Of a DNA stretch of 47,631 nt, positions 16,331 through 25,008 are shown piece after piece. Position 1 is the first letter of the stretch. Every line of letters begins with the position of its first letter. The DNA is from Gemmatimonadaceae bacterium (lineage in GTDB: Bacteria; Latescibacterota; UBA2968; UBA8231), in the NCBI GenBank assembly GCA_026706075.1, contig JAPOZM010000110.1, positions 1 to 47,631 on the forward strand, read 5' to 3'. Position numbers and translations under genes: made by a program. A model generated the notes under the pieces. It searched no databases. It was given only the letters and a program-made list of their open reading frames with translations, and was not told the DNA's origin.

Positions 16331-18599
16331 CCGGCACGGGTGCAGCGCCCTCCCACGACTCCTCCGTACCCGCCGGGCGCTCTTCCTCCTGTCGCTGATC
16401 TGCGCCTCCTCCACGACGGCGCAGCCCGCCCCCCTGCGCTGGCCCCTCGACCTGAAGCCGGCGGCCCTCTCCTCCACCTTCGGCGAGACCCGCGGCTCCT
16501 CCTTTCACGCGGGGGTGGACCTGAAGACCTGGGGCAAGACCGGGTTCCAGGTGCACGCCGTGGCCGACGGATGGGTGGAGCGGCTGCGCATCAGCCCATG
16601 GGGATACGGCCTCGCCCTGTACCAGCGGCTCGATGACGGGCGCGTCGTCGTCTACGCCCACTTGCAGAGGTTCTTCGCGCCGGCGGCCGAGCGGGTCCTT
16701 GCCGAGCAGCGCCGCACCCGGCAGTACACCGTCGATCTCTGGCTCGAGAAGGGGGACATCCGGATTCGCCGTGGCCAGGGGATCGCCTGGACCGGCCAGA
16801 GCGGCGCGGGTCCGCCGCACCTGCACCTGGAGATCCGCGACGCCGCCAACGCACCGGTGAACCCCCTCCTCCAGGGTATCGGGCCCGTGACCGACACGAC
16901 GCCGCCGGTTCTCCGAGGGTTGATGCTCCTGCCCATCGGGCCCGGGTCCACCGTGGACGGCGGCCACCTCCGCCGGCAGGTTCCCCTGAGCGCCTCCGGC
17001 AGAGGCCGCTTCGTCGCCGCGCGCGAAGTGTCGGCCTGGGGGCGTCTCGGGGTCGGGGTGAACTCCCACGACCAGGCCGACGAGGCGCCCAACAAGCTCG
17101 CCGTCCTGGTCCACGAGTTGCACGTGGACGGCCAGCGGCTCCTGCGCTCACGCTACCGCCGCTTCACCTACGCCGACAGGCACCAGGTGGCCCTCGACCG
17201 CCTGCGCCTCGAGGGCGGCGTCTACAGCCTGCTGTACCGCCGGCCCGGCAACCGGCTCTCCTTCTACGAGACCGACGGTGGCCGCGACGGCACCGTCACC
17301 TGCGGCCCCGGAGGCCTGGAGGCGGGTACACACCGGGTCGAGGTGCGGGCGAGCGACGCCGCCGGCAACGAGAGCCGCGCGGCCTTGAGCCTGCACTGCT
17401 CCCCGCCGCCGAGGGTCCTCTGGGCACGGCTGACCGAGTCGTCGGAGGGAGGCTTCCTGGACGCCGACCTGGCCATGGACGGCGGCGGCCGGCTCGCCGT
17501 CACCCTGTCGAGCTCCCCCGACGGCGAGGCCTGGAACGAGGTCCTCGCCGGGGAGGTGCCGGCCAGCGACGGCCCCTTCACCTGGGAGCTGCCCGACCGG
17601 TCGCCGTTCTGGCGACTGTCGCTGCGGGCCGGTGATGCCCCCTCGGAGTCCGTGGTCCTGGCCTTTCCGGGCGAAGCCGCCTCCCCGCAGCCCCCGGCCC
17701 TGCAGGTCACGGCCGAGGCGAGGACCGAGCACGCCCTGATCGACATCGAGTCCGGCGGCCCCGTCTCCGGCCTTCCTCTCGTCCAGATCGCAGGTTCGCC
17801 GGCGCCGGTGCCCGTCCGGCAGGTCGGCGACTGGACCTATCGGGCGGTCGTCCCCCTGCCGGGGCCGGAGGTGCACCCCGTCCTGGTGAGCGTCACCGCC
17901 AGCGGCGCCGGCGGCAACCGGTCACGGCAGGACCTGGCCCTGTCCGGCCAGCGTCTGATCCCCGGGGCTCGGGCGACCCTGATCTACCTGGAGGACCACG
18001 TGCGGCTCCAAGCCTCGGCGAGCTCCGCCTACCAGCCCCTCGCTCCCCAGGCCCGGCGGTTCACCCCGAAGGCGTCCAAGGGCCTGCGCGCCACCGCTCT
18101 CGGCTGCCGGCTCGGTCCCGCCGACGCCGCCTTCGACGAGCCCGTTCGATTGTCGTTGAGGGTTCCGGCGGGCGTTCCGCTCGAGAAGGCCGGAGTCTAC
18201 TCCGGCAACGGCCGGGGGCGCTGGGGATTCCGGGGCAACGATCGCCTGGAGGGAGGGCGCTACCTGACGGCGAAGGTTCGCGCTTTTGGGCACTTCGCCG
18301 TGATGATTGACGACACGCCGCCGGAGGTGAGCAGCGTGCAGCCGAGACAGGGCTCCACCGTGACGACCCCCCGGTTCTCGGCGCGGGTCCTCGACCAGGG
18401 CTCCGGCATCGGCCGCGAGAAAGATCTGGTCCTCGAGCTCGACGGGAGGCGCCTCATCTCGGAGTACGATCCCGAGGCGGCCCGGGTGACGGCCGTACCC
18501 GACACCCCCCTCTCGCCGGGACCCCACACCCTCGCGATCACGGTGCGCGACCGGGCCGCCAACGAGACCCGGCGGCAGGTCACCTTCACCTTGCGGTAG
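16320..18599 (+). CDS. Exported M23 (LytM) peptidase-domain protein with Ig-like C-terminal domains
   Basis: The 759-residue protein has a signal peptide (RRALFLLSLICASSTTAQ). The LytM/M23 domain follows, with the zinc ligands in place: His63 and Asp67 in FHAGVDLK, and His167/His169 in PPHLHLEIRD, plus His114. Active M23 enzymes cut peptidoglycan cross-bridges. About 550 residues follow the domain, in beta-sandwich-like segments. The last, from about residue 660, looks like a Big/Ig-type domain (DDTPPEVSSVQPRQGSTV...). The long C-terminus is unusual for simple envelope hydrolases and may bind wall or surface partners. It starts inside the end of the phosphoesterase gene and converges on mrp with a 12-nt gap. 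Confidence 0.9.
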   Translation: MAPDRHGCSALPRLLRTRRALFLLSLICASSTTAQPAPLRWPLDLKPAALSSTFGETRGSSFHAGVDLKTWGKTGFQVHAVADGWVERLRISPWGYGLALYQRLDDGRVVVYAHLQRFFAPAAERVLAEQRRTRQYTVDLWLEKGDIRIRRGQGIAWTGQSGAGPPHLHLEIRDAANAPVNPLLQGIGPVTDTTPPVLRGLMLLPIGPGSTVDGGHLRRQVPLSASGRGRFVAAREVSAWGRLGVGVNSHDQADEAPNKLAVLVHELHVDGQRLLRSRYRRFTYADRHQVALDRLRLEGGVYSLLYRRPGNRLSFYETDGGRDGTVTCGPGGLEAGTHRVEVRASDAAGNESRAALSLHCSPPPRVLWARLTESSEGGFLDADLAMDGGGRLAVTLSSSPDGEAWNEVLAGEVPASDGPFTWELPDRSPFWRLSLRAGDAPSESVVLAFPGEAASPQPPALQVTAEARTEHALIDIESGGPVSGLPLVQIAGSPAPVPVRQVGDWTYRAVVPLPGPEVHPVLVSVTASGAGGNRSRQDLALSGQRLIPGARATLIYLEDHVRLQASASSAYQPLAPQARRFTPKASKGLRATALGCRLGPADAAFDEPVRLSLRVPAGVPLEKAGVYSGNGRGRWGFRGNDRLEGGRYLTAKVRAFGHFAVMIDDTPPEVSSVQPRQGSTVTTPRFSARVLDQGSGIGREKDLVLELDGRRLISEYDPEAARVTAVPDTPLSPGPHTLAITVRDRAANETRRQVTFTLR

Positions 18600-18611
18600 C
18601 GGTGCGCGCGG

Positions 18612-19406
18612 CTAGGATTCCAGCCTGTCGATCAGCTCGCGGGCGACCCCCCGAAGGGCGATGGCCGCAGCAGCCTCTGGATGGGAGAGGACGGTGGGCG
18701 CGCCCTCGTCCGCATCGTCCCGCAGACGGGGATCGAGGGGGATCTCCCCGAGGAAGGGGATGCCCCGTCCAGCAGCGGCCGCCGCCCCGCCCCCGTGCCC
18801 GTAGGGATGGCTGTCGCCGCCGCATGAAGGGCACTCGAAGGTGGACATGTTCTCGAGCAGACCGAGGATGGGTACGTCGGTCTGGCGGAACATCTGAACG
18901 CCCCGGGCCACGTCTTCCAGGGCGAGGGTTGACGGCGTGGTGACGATGACGGCGCCGGTGAGAGGCGCGGTCTGCGTCAGGGTGAGCTGCACGTCCCCGG
19001 TGCCGGGAGGCAGGTCGAGGAGGAGGACATCGAGTTCTCCCCACTCCACCCAGAACAGGAACTGGGTGACCATCTTGGCCAGCATGGGCCCCCGCCAGAT
19101 GACCGGAACCCCGGCCTCGACAAGCAGTCCCATCGAGATGGCGCGCACGCCGGCGGCCTCGGCCGGGCGGATGCGCTGGGTGCCAGGAACCGCCTCGGCG
19201 CGGCCCGTTACGCCAAGCATGCCCGGGATGTTCGGCCCGTAGATGTCGGCGTCCATCAGCCCGACGCGACGGCCCTCGGCGGCCATGGCCACCGCCAGGT
19301 TGGCGCTCACGGTGGACTTGCCCACGCCTCCCTTGCCGCTCGATACGGCGAGCATATCTTTCACGCCTTCAACGACTTGACGATTGTGCGTCTGAATTTG
19401 AGCCAT
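18612..19406 (-). CDS. mrp: Mrp/NBP35-family P-loop ATPase, iron-sulfur carrier
   Basis: The protein has about 264 residues from the ATG at 19406. It has the deviant Walker A SSGKGGVGKST near residue 25, the MRP signature MDADIYGPNIP, and LLLDLPPGTGD. A CPSCG pair bridges a cluster at the dimer interface. Mrp (ApbC) proteins carry or transfer Fe-S clusters. This one lacks the N-terminal FSCA/MIP18-like domain present in many bacterial Mrp proteins, so it is the short form. Its start is divergent from the HEAT lipoprotein gene with almost no gap. Context gives no specific client, though the iron-sulfur enzymes MqnE, MqnC and the dehydratase are encoded in the same window. Confidence 0.94.
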   Translation of the reverse strand: MAQIQTHNRQVVEGVKDMLAVSSGKGGVGKSTVSANLAVAMAAEGRRVGLMDADIYGPNIPGMLGVTGRAEAVPGTQRIRPAEAAGVRAISMGLLVEAGVPVIWRGPMLAKMVTQFLFWVEWGELDVLLLDLPPGTGDVQLTLTQTAPLTGAVIVTTPSTLALEDVARGVQMFRQTDVPILGLLENMSTFECPSCGGDSHPYGHGGGAAAAAGRGIPFLGEIPLDPRLRDDADEGAPTVLSHPEAAAAIALRGVARELIDRLES

Positions 19407-19432
19407 CACTTGTGCCGCCGGGGAATATCCCT

Positions 19433-20296
19433 TTGAGCCGGGGCCATGGCAAGACACTCCGGCCGCTGACGGCCCTCGCCGCCATGGGAATGCTGTCCGC
19501 CTGCCTCCTGTGGACCGCCTGCACCAGCGTCTCCCAGATGAAGAACCGCTACGAAGCGGGCGACGAAAGCCAGTACGACAAGATCCTCGAGGTGGCCGGC
19601 CGCCCGGACTATCCGTACGCCACCCGCAAGAGCGCGGTCAAGGTCCTTGGCGAGATCGGCGATCCTCGCGCCGTGCCCACTCTGATCAACATCCTGCGCG
19701 AGCTGTCCCAGCGCACCACCCTGCAGCAGGAGGCCATGATCGCCCTCGGCAGCATCGGCGACAGCTCGGCCGTCGCCGAGATCGGGCGCCTCCTCGACCG
19801 CAGCCTAAGCAGTTCCGGTGAGGAGTTGCGCATGGTGGCCATGCAGGTGCTCGGGCAGATCGGCGGGACCGAGGCGGCCGAGATCCTGCTCAACGCCCTG
19901 TCCTACTACGACCGGGCCATGCTGATGGAGGAGAGCCGCAGCCTGAGAGGCGTGTTCACCGGCGACGATCAGGGCCTCCGCGCCCTGCAGGACTCCCTGC
20001 GCCGCCCTTTCGGCCTCACCGGCCAGGGCCCGGGCCTCCTCCCCGGTCAGCAGGGTCCAGTCGGCGGCTTCTTCGGTCCCGGCAGCGGCCCTTCCGGGTT
20101 GAGAGCCGAGGACACGAAGCCCAAGGAGCGGGATCTTGCCCACCAGTCCCTGGTACGCGTCGGCGACCCCGCTCTCCCCGTCATCGAGCGGCACATGGCG
20201 CAGCGCGAGACCACGGTCACCCTGCGCAACGAGCTGGTCGAGATCGTCGAGCAGATCCGCCAAGGGCAGGATTCAGCCCCGGGTGAGGCCGGTTGA
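19433..20296 (+). CDS. HEAT-repeat lipoprotein of unknown function
   Basis: The protein has about 287 residues. The N-terminus is a lipoprotein signal with a lipobox, either LSAC or WTAC, so it should be anchored in a membrane. The mature part has HEAT/PBS-like repeats (KSAVKVLGEIGDPRAVPTLINIL, each about 35 residues), a Gly/Pro-rich linker around LLPGQQGPVGGFFGPGSGP, and a final helical segment. HEAT repeats usually bind proteins. The start is uncertain. A TTG at 19433, 8 nt after GGGGA, is preferred over a GTG at 19412 that nearly touches the divergent mrp start. No function is assigned. Confidence 0.72.
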   Translation: MSRGHGKTLRPLTALAAMGMLSACLLWTACTSVSQMKNRYEAGDESQYDKILEVAGRPDYPYATRKSAVKVLGEIGDPRAVPTLINILRELSQRTTLQQEAMIALGSIGDSSAVAEIGRLLDRSLSSSGEELRMVAMQVLGQIGGTEAAEILLNALSYYDRAMLMEESRSLRGVFTGDDQGLRALQDSLRRPFGLTGQGPGLLPGQQGPVGGFFGPGSGPSGLRAEDTKPKERDLAHQSLVRVGDPALPVIERHMAQRETTVTLRNELVEIVEQIRQGQDSAPGEAG

Positions 20297-20322
20297 CTTC
20301 GGCCGGGGTGCCCGGCTATAAT
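20293..20322 (+). promoter_or_regulatory. Strong sigma-70-type promoter for the UVR-domain gene
   Basis: TTGACT (20293-20298) and a perfect TATAAT (20317-20322) are 18 nt apart. The -35 box overlaps the stop codon of the upstream lipoprotein gene. Transcription should start near 20329, which rules out the longer reading of the next gene and supports its ATG at 20389. Confidence 0.85.
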
Positions 20323-20388
20323 AGCGCGTCTTTTTCCGGCGGCTCCCCCCTTCGCCCACCGCCGAGCCGAGCGCCCCTTCCGACCTTC

Positions 20389-21159
20389 ATGACCGACGAC
20401 ATCAGCCGCATCCTCAAGGCCTGGACCTACGAGCCCGGGGAGTTGTCCGTCCGCAAGATCACCTCCGAGGACGGGCGCGACCTGATCCAGATCCGCATGG
20501 ATCTGGGCATCATGCAATTGGAGTGGTCGGGGCGCCCCGACGGGGCCATCGTGCACGAGCGGCCGTCGCTGCTCGACCACTACCGGGCCGAGCGTCGGCG
20601 CCACCACTCCTCGGGGAGCTCGGAGCCCTTCGTGTTGGGGCGGGAGGACTGCTGGGCCCTGGGCCAGGAGGCCATGCAGTACTACTGGCGCCGCATCAGC
20701 TTCTTCGAGCTGAAGCAGTACGAGCTGGCCGAGCAGGACGCTGTGCACAACCTGGGCATTCTCGACTTGTGCGGGGAGTTCGGCGAGCACGAGGAGGACC
20801 GGCAGATCCGTGACCAGTACCGGGTCTTCGTCACCGCCCACCGCATCCAGGCGCGGGCCCTGAAGCATCTGGAGGAGGAGGACCACGGCAAGGCCCTTGC
20901 CATCATCCGCGCGGGCATCACCGAGGTGGAAGGCATCCTGAGGAATAACGGCGGTCCGGAGGCCATGGAGACCTGCACCGAGCTGGTCTTCCTGCGCGAC
21001 TGGGAGCAGGAGGTCGAGGACAGCCGGCCCCGGTCGCGAAGCGAGCAGTTGCGGGTCGACCTGGAGGCTGCGGTGGAGGAGGAGGAGTTCGAGCTGGCCG
21101 CGTCGCTGCGGGACAGGCTCAGGGAGATGGATACCGGCCGGGCCCACGGGCCACGGTAG
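20389..21159 (+). CDS. UVR-domain protein of unknown function
   Basis: The protein has about 256 residues. The last 40 form a UVR (UvrB/UvrC) motif (LRVDLEAAVEEEEFELAASL), a helical hairpin known from UvrB, UvrC, McsA and Clp-linked proteins, where it mediates protein contact. The rest is acidic, largely helical and rich in Trp and Glu (AMQYYWRRISFFELKQYELA), and resembles no nuclease. The promoter at 20293-20322 fixes the ATG at 20389. The dksA-like gene follows after 17 nt, so the pair is probably co-transcribed. This suggests stress or translation control, but no enzyme activity can be assigned. Confidence 0.82.
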   Translation: MTDDISRILKAWTYEPGELSVRKITSEDGRDLIQIRMDLGIMQLEWSGRPDGAIVHERPSLLDHYRAERRRHHSSGSSEPFVLGREDCWALGQEAMQYYWRRISFFELKQYELAEQDAVHNLGILDLCGEFGEHEEDRQIRDQYRVFVTAHRIQARALKHLEEEDHGKALAIIRAGITEVEGILRNNGGPEAMETCTELVFLRDWEQEVEDSRPRSRSEQLRVDLEAAVEEEEFELAASLRDRLREMDTGRAHGPR

Positions 21160-21176
21160 GGGGAGAGGCGGGGGAA

Positions 21177-21665
21177 ATGGCGAAACGGGTGGCACTGAAC
21201 AAGCGGGACCGCGAGAAGATGAAGAAGTACCTCCTCGCGCGGCGGTCCGACATCCTGGACGACCTCGATGGCACCGAGCAGGAGATCGACACCCTTCAGG
21301 ACCCCAAGGCCGACGACCTCGACCGGGCCGTGGAGGCCGGCGCCATGGAACTGCTCGTCGCCCTTGGCGATACCGAGCGCCGCGAGCTCGAGGAGATCAC
21401 CCTGGCCCTGGAGAAGCTGGAGACCGGCACCTACGGGGAGTGCGAAGCCTGCCTGGAGACGCCCCTGAACCTGTGCGAGGGATGCCCCTTCATCCCCAAG
21501 TTGCGGCTCGAGGCATTGCCCACGGCGCGCCTCTGTGTCGCCTGCCAGGAGGCGCAGGAGCAGAACCGCATCCCCACCTACACGAAGCTGCGGCCTCGAC
21601 GCGCCATCTTCCAGGACGGCGAGGAGTTTTCCCACCCCCTGATGGACAACAACGACAAGGACTGA
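21177..21665 (+). CDS. DksA/TraR-family zinc-finger protein with a second cysteine pair
   Basis: The 162-residue protein has a charged helical N-terminal half and a C-terminal zinc finger. Known DksA proteins bind in the secondary channel of RNA polymerase and act with ppGpp. The usual pairs are present as CEAC and CVAC, but the spacer is 27 residues instead of 17 and contains an extra CEGC. This gives six cysteines in all. RLEALPTARLC matches the DksA signature. A GGGGGA lies just before the ATG. It probably shares the promoter of the UVR-domain gene. The added cysteines may bind a second metal or sense redox state, which is inference. Confidence 0.88.
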   Translation: MAKRVALNKRDREKMKKYLLARRSDILDDLDGTEQEIDTLQDPKADDLDRAVEAGAMELLVALGDTERRELEEITLALEKLETGTYGECEACLETPLNLCEGCPFIPKLRLEALPTARLCVACQEAQEQNRIPTYTKLRPRRAIFQDGEEFSHPLMDNNDKD

Positions 21666-21681
21666 GGATCCGCCTCCGGTG

Positions 21682-21701
21682 GGGGACGGCTATCCGTCCC
21701 C
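21682..21701. terminator. Convergent hairpin between dksA-like and tolC-like genes
   Basis: GGGGACGG (21682-21689) and CCGTCCCC (21694-21701) form a perfect 8-bp stem with a CTAT loop. The loop contains the stop codon of the tolC-like gene on the minus strand. The gap between the two genes is only 24 nt, so the hairpin could serve both transcripts. No U-tract is present. Confidence 0.45.
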
Positions 21702-23195
21702 GGCCACCAACTCCTTCGGTTCCGCCATCGTCGCCAGGCGCAGATCCTGCAGGGCCCTCTGGTAGGAGACCACGGCGTTGAGCGCCGAGGTACGCGCCTG
21801 GGTGAGATCGGTCTGCGCGTCGAGAAGCTCCTGGCTGTTGGCCAGCCCGAGCTCGAAGCGGCTCTGCTCAACCTCGAAGGTCCGCTCCGCCACCTCCAGG
21901 GCTGAATTCAACAGCCGGATCTGACGCTCCGCCTCCTGCACCGAGCGCACCGCCTCCCGCACCTCCAGCACCACCTGCTGGCGCACCTGCTCCGCCGTGA
22001 GCTCCCTCTGTTCCAGGTCGATCTCCGCCTGGCGCACCACGCCCCGGCGCCGGCCGCCGTCGACGAGGGGCAGGCCCACGCGGATGTTGGCCGAGATGAG
22101 GCTGCGCTCCAGTGTCCGCCCCACGTCGTGGGGGTCGGGGCCGCGGCCGGTCAGGTTGACCCTGGCGCTCAGGGAGGCGGACGGACCCATGCTCTGGGCG
22201 GTTCGCTTCAGGTCCAGATGGGCGATTCGCTGCCGCAGGCGCTGCTGCTCCATGTCGGTGCGCCGCACCATGGCGACGGCGACGGCGGTCTCTTCGTCGA
22301 CGGCCAGGATGGTGAAGTCGACCCTGGTGCTCACCGCCAGGGGGGTCTCGACGTCCATGGCCAGCACCTGCCGGAGGGCGTCTCGCCGGGACTCGATCCG
22401 GGTCGCCGCCTCGGCGTACTCTGCCTGGGCGCGCAGCTCGTCGACTTCGAGCCGCAGCGCCTCGACCTCGGCGATGAGGCCGATCTCGAACTTGCGCCGG
22501 GCCAGCTCGAGGGCCGCCTGGGACTGATCCAGCCGCTGTTTCTGGATCTCCAGCTGACGGACGCCCTGGACCAGGTCGTAGTAGACGTTGACCACCCGGG
22601 ACTCGAGCTGCACCCGTTGCCGTTGCAGGGTGGAAAGCCCCGCGGCGTAGGACAGCTGGGTCGTGCGCAGTTGCAGCTCCTCCTCGGGATCGGTCAGGAT
22701 CTCCTGCTCGTAGGCGAGGCTCAAGTCGGCGCTGTATTCCCGAAAGTCCTGACGCCGATTGGAGCTGAAGTCGTTGCGGAACCCGGAACCGATGAGCGAG
22801 AACTCGCCGATGTTCCGGAACCTCTGGGACAGGCTGACCCGCCCCTCGTAGTCGAGGCGTGTGTCCTCCTGGCGGATGCGGGCCAGCAGGGCCTCGTTGT
22901 CGATGACGTTCCGCCTCTCGCTGTAGCTGGGCAGGGTCAGGTCGGCGTTGACGTTGGCCTCGAAGGGTGCCCGGGCGGCGCGCAGGCGCTCCCGGCTGGC
23001 GGCCAGAGTCGCCCGGTCGATCCTGTGGTCGAGATTGTTCCGGTAGGCCAGGACCAGGCACTCCGGCAACGTGAGAGTATCCGGAGGCGCGGCGACTGCG
23101 CCGGAGGGCTCCTCCCCGGGGGCGGGCGCGCTGAGCAGGCACACCAGAAGGGCCCCCATGGCCAAGGGCCGCACCGAGTTGCGACAGGCTCGCAT
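21690..23195 (-). CDS. TolC-family outer-membrane channel protein
   Basis: The 501-residue protein has a signal peptide (VRPLAMGALLVCLLSAPAPG) and two TolC-type repeats of long coiled-coil helices and beta segments. LTLPECLVLAYRNN marks the first repeat. Late helices include ALEVAERTFEVEQSRFELG and the typical LLDAQTDLTQARTSAL. TolC homologues form trimeric channels for efflux pumps or type I secretion. No inner-membrane pump or adaptor gene lies beside it, so the partner is unknown. A promoter ends almost at the start codon, which leaves a very short leader with AAAGAG before the ATG. An internal ATG at 23159 is less likely because it would strip the positive part of the signal peptide. Confidence 0.93.
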   Translation of the reverse strand: MRACRNSVRPLAMGALLVCLLSAPAPGEEPSGAVAAPPDTLTLPECLVLAYRNNLDHRIDRATLAASRERLRAARAPFEANVNADLTLPSYSERRNVIDNEALLARIRQEDTRLDYEGRVSLSQRFRNIGEFSLIGSGFRNDFSSNRRQDFREYSADLSLAYEQEILTDPEEELQLRTTQLSYAAGLSTLQRQRVQLESRVVNVYYDLVQGVRQLEIQKQRLDQSQAALELARRKFEIGLIAEVEALRLEVDELRAQAEYAEAATRIESRRDALRQVLAMDVETPLAVSTRVDFTILAVDEETAVAVAMVRRTDMEQQRLRQRIAHLDLKRTAQSMGPSASLSARVNLTGRGPDPHDVGRTLERSLISANIRVGLPLVDGGRRRGVVRQAEIDLEQRELTAEQVRQQVVLEVREAVRSVQEAERQIRLLNSALEVAERTFEVEQSRFELGLANSQELLDAQTDLTQARTSALNAVVSYQRALQDLRLATMAEPKELVAGDG

Positions 23196-23203
23196 ACTCT
23201 TTC

Positions 23204-23232
23204 GATATAAGCAAAAGGGTGGACTTCCTCAA
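23204..23232 (-). promoter_or_regulatory. Sigma-70-type promoter for the tolC-like gene
   Basis: On the minus strand TTGAGG (23232-23227) and TATATC (23209-23204) are 17 nt apart. Transcription would start near 23197, only about 2 nt before the ATG at 23195. The mRNA would then be leaderless or nearly so, unless initiation begins closer to the -10 box. Confidence 0.68.
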
Positions 23233-23330
23233 TCGGGATCCAGCTTGACTTGCCGTTCGCCGGCCGTGTTGTTTTTTGGGTATCCCGCCCGCTTCAGCGG
23301 CTTCGCCAAACCCGAAACGACGATGGACCC

Positions 23331-24287
23331 ATGGCCCTGTACGTAGTCACCGGAGGCGCCGGCTTCATCGGTTCGCATCTCGTGGAGGCGCTGCTCGAGG
23401 GCGGGGACCAGGTTCGCGTGTTCGACGATTTCTCCACGGGCCGGCGCGAGAACCTGGAGCCTTTCCTCGGCCGCATCGACCTGATCGAAGGGGATCTGCG
23501 CCGACTCGACGACCTGCGCCGCGCCTTCCACGGCGCCCACTACGTCCTCCACCAGGCGGCTCTGAGCTCGGTTCCCCGGTCGGTCGACGACCCGCTGTCC
23601 ACGAACGAGGTCAACGTGGGCGGCACCCTGAACGTGCTCCACGCGGCCCGGGAATCGGGAGTGAGGCGGGTGGTGAACGCGTCGTCCTCCTCGGTGTACG
23701 GCGATCTCGACGACTTCCCGCTCCGGGAGGAAGCCGACACCGAACCGATGTCCCCGTACGCGGTCTCGAAGCTGGCGGGGGAGAAGTACTGCAAGGTCTT
23801 CACCGGTCTCCATGGTCTCGAGACCGTCTCCCTGCGCTATTTCAACGTATTCGGCCCCCGCATGGATCCCATGTCCGACTACGCCGCCTTCGTGGCCCTT
23901 TTCACCACCGGGCTGCTCCAAGGCCGGCCCCTGACGGTCTTCGGCGACGGGTCCATCGCTCGGGACTGGACTTTCGTCGACAACGTGGTCGACGCCAACC
24001 TGCGCGCCGCCACCGCCGCGAAGGCATCCGGCGAGTCCTTCAACGTCGCCTGCGGCGCCTGCTGGTCGCTGAACGAGGTGATCGAGGTGCTCCGTGACCT
24101 GACCGACGTGGACGGCGACATCCGCTATGGGCCCGGGCGGCCCGGAGACGTGGCCAAGACCCTGGCCTCCACCGAGAAGGCGCAACGGCTGCTGGGCTAC
24201 GAGCCGGCGGTGGCCGCCCGCGAGGGACTCGAGCGCACCGTGGCCTGGTTCCGCGTGCACGGCCTCAACGGCCGCCAGCGAACCTGA
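23331..24287 (+). CDS. NAD-dependent nucleotide-sugar epimerase/dehydratase (extended SDR)
   Basis: The protein has about 318 residues. It has the Rossmann motif GGAGFIGSH near the N-terminus, catalytic Ser/Tyr/Lys in ASSSSVYG and SPYAVSKLAGE (Tyr143, Lys147), and the later RYFNVFGPRMDP signature. It is closest in style to UDP-glucose or UDP-GlcNAc 4-epimerases (GalE/WbpP-like). Several related activities, such as dTDP-glucose dehydratase, cannot be excluded. It would supply an activated sugar for surface polysaccharide. ATG 23331 starts directly at the first beta strand. A TTGACT (23245-23250) upstream could be a -35 box, but no good -10 follows. Confidence 0.92.
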   Translation: MALYVVTGGAGFIGSHLVEALLEGGDQVRVFDDFSTGRRENLEPFLGRIDLIEGDLRRLDDLRRAFHGAHYVLHQAALSSVPRSVDDPLSTNEVNVGGTLNVLHAARESGVRRVVNASSSSVYGDLDDFPLREEADTEPMSPYAVSKLAGEKYCKVFTGLHGLETVSLRYFNVFGPRMDPMSDYAAFVALFTTGLLQGRPLTVFGDGSIARDWTFVDNVVDANLRAATAAKASGESFNVACGACWSLNEVIEVLRDLTDVDGDIRYGPGRPGDVAKTLASTEKAQRLLGYEPAVAAREGLERTVAWFRVHGLNGRQRT

Positions 24288-24328
24288 AGAGGCCGCCGAC
24301 AACCCGCCGGGCATGGGGAGATTGACGC

Positions 24329-24964
24329 GTGATCGAGCAGGCCCGGAGGGTACTGGTCCTCGCCCCGCATACGGATGACGGTGAGTTCGGTTGCGGAGCC
24401 ACGATGGCGCGGTTGATCGGCGACGGAGTCCGGGTCAAGTATGTCGCCTTCTCCATTTCGGAGGAGTCGGTCTCCGACGATCTGCCGCGGGATATCCTGG
24501 CCTCGGAGGTATCGAAGGCGGCCTCCGTCCTGGGCATCGGGCCGGAGGACTTGGTCGTGGAGAGATTCCCGGTGCGCCACTTCCCCAGCCACCGGCAGGG
24601 GATCCTCGAACGGATGGTGGACCTCAACAACGAGTACGATCCGGACCTCGTCTTCATCCCCTCGCCGAACGATACCCACCAGGACCACCAGGTGGTTGCC
24701 CAGGAGGGCTTTCGTGCCTTCAAGAAGACCAGCCTCCTCGGCTACGAGGTGCCTTGGAACAACCTGACCTTCAACACCAACGCCTTCTGCGTCGTCACCG
24801 AGGACCATATGCGGACGAAGCTGAAGGCGTTGAAGTGCTACTACTCCCAGCTGGGGCGCCACTACGTCAACGACGAGTTCATCCTGAGTTGGGCTCGGAC
24901 CCGGGGAGGACAGATCGGCGAAGCCTTCGCGGAGAGCTTCGAGGTGATCCGGTGGAGACTCTGA
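24329..24964 (+). CDS. PIG-L family deacetylase
   Basis: The protein has about 211 residues and starts at a GTG. It has the PIG-L zinc-site motifs: APHTDDGEFGCG near residue 12 (the family's AHPDDE box, with His14, Asp16 and Asp17) and PNDTHQDHQ (HxxH). Family members remove N-acetyl groups from GlcNAc-containing substrates such as GlcNAc-phosphatidylinositol or bacillithiol precursors. It follows the epimerase by 41 nt and precedes an SGNH hydrolase, so a role in sugar modification is plausible. The exact substrate is unknown. Confidence 0.9.
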   Translation: MIEQARRVLVLAPHTDDGEFGCGATMARLIGDGVRVKYVAFSISEESVSDDLPRDILASEVSKAASVLGIGPEDLVVERFPVRHFPSHRQGILERMVDLNNEYDPDLVFIPSPNDTHQDHQVVAQEGFRAFKKTSLLGYEVPWNNLTFNTNAFCVVTEDHMRTKLKALKCYYSQLGRHYVNDEFILSWARTRGGQIGEAFAESFEVIRWRL

Positions 24965-25008
24965 TCCCCGACCGGATGCCCGCGCCGGGGTGACGTTCCG
25001 GGGGACAG

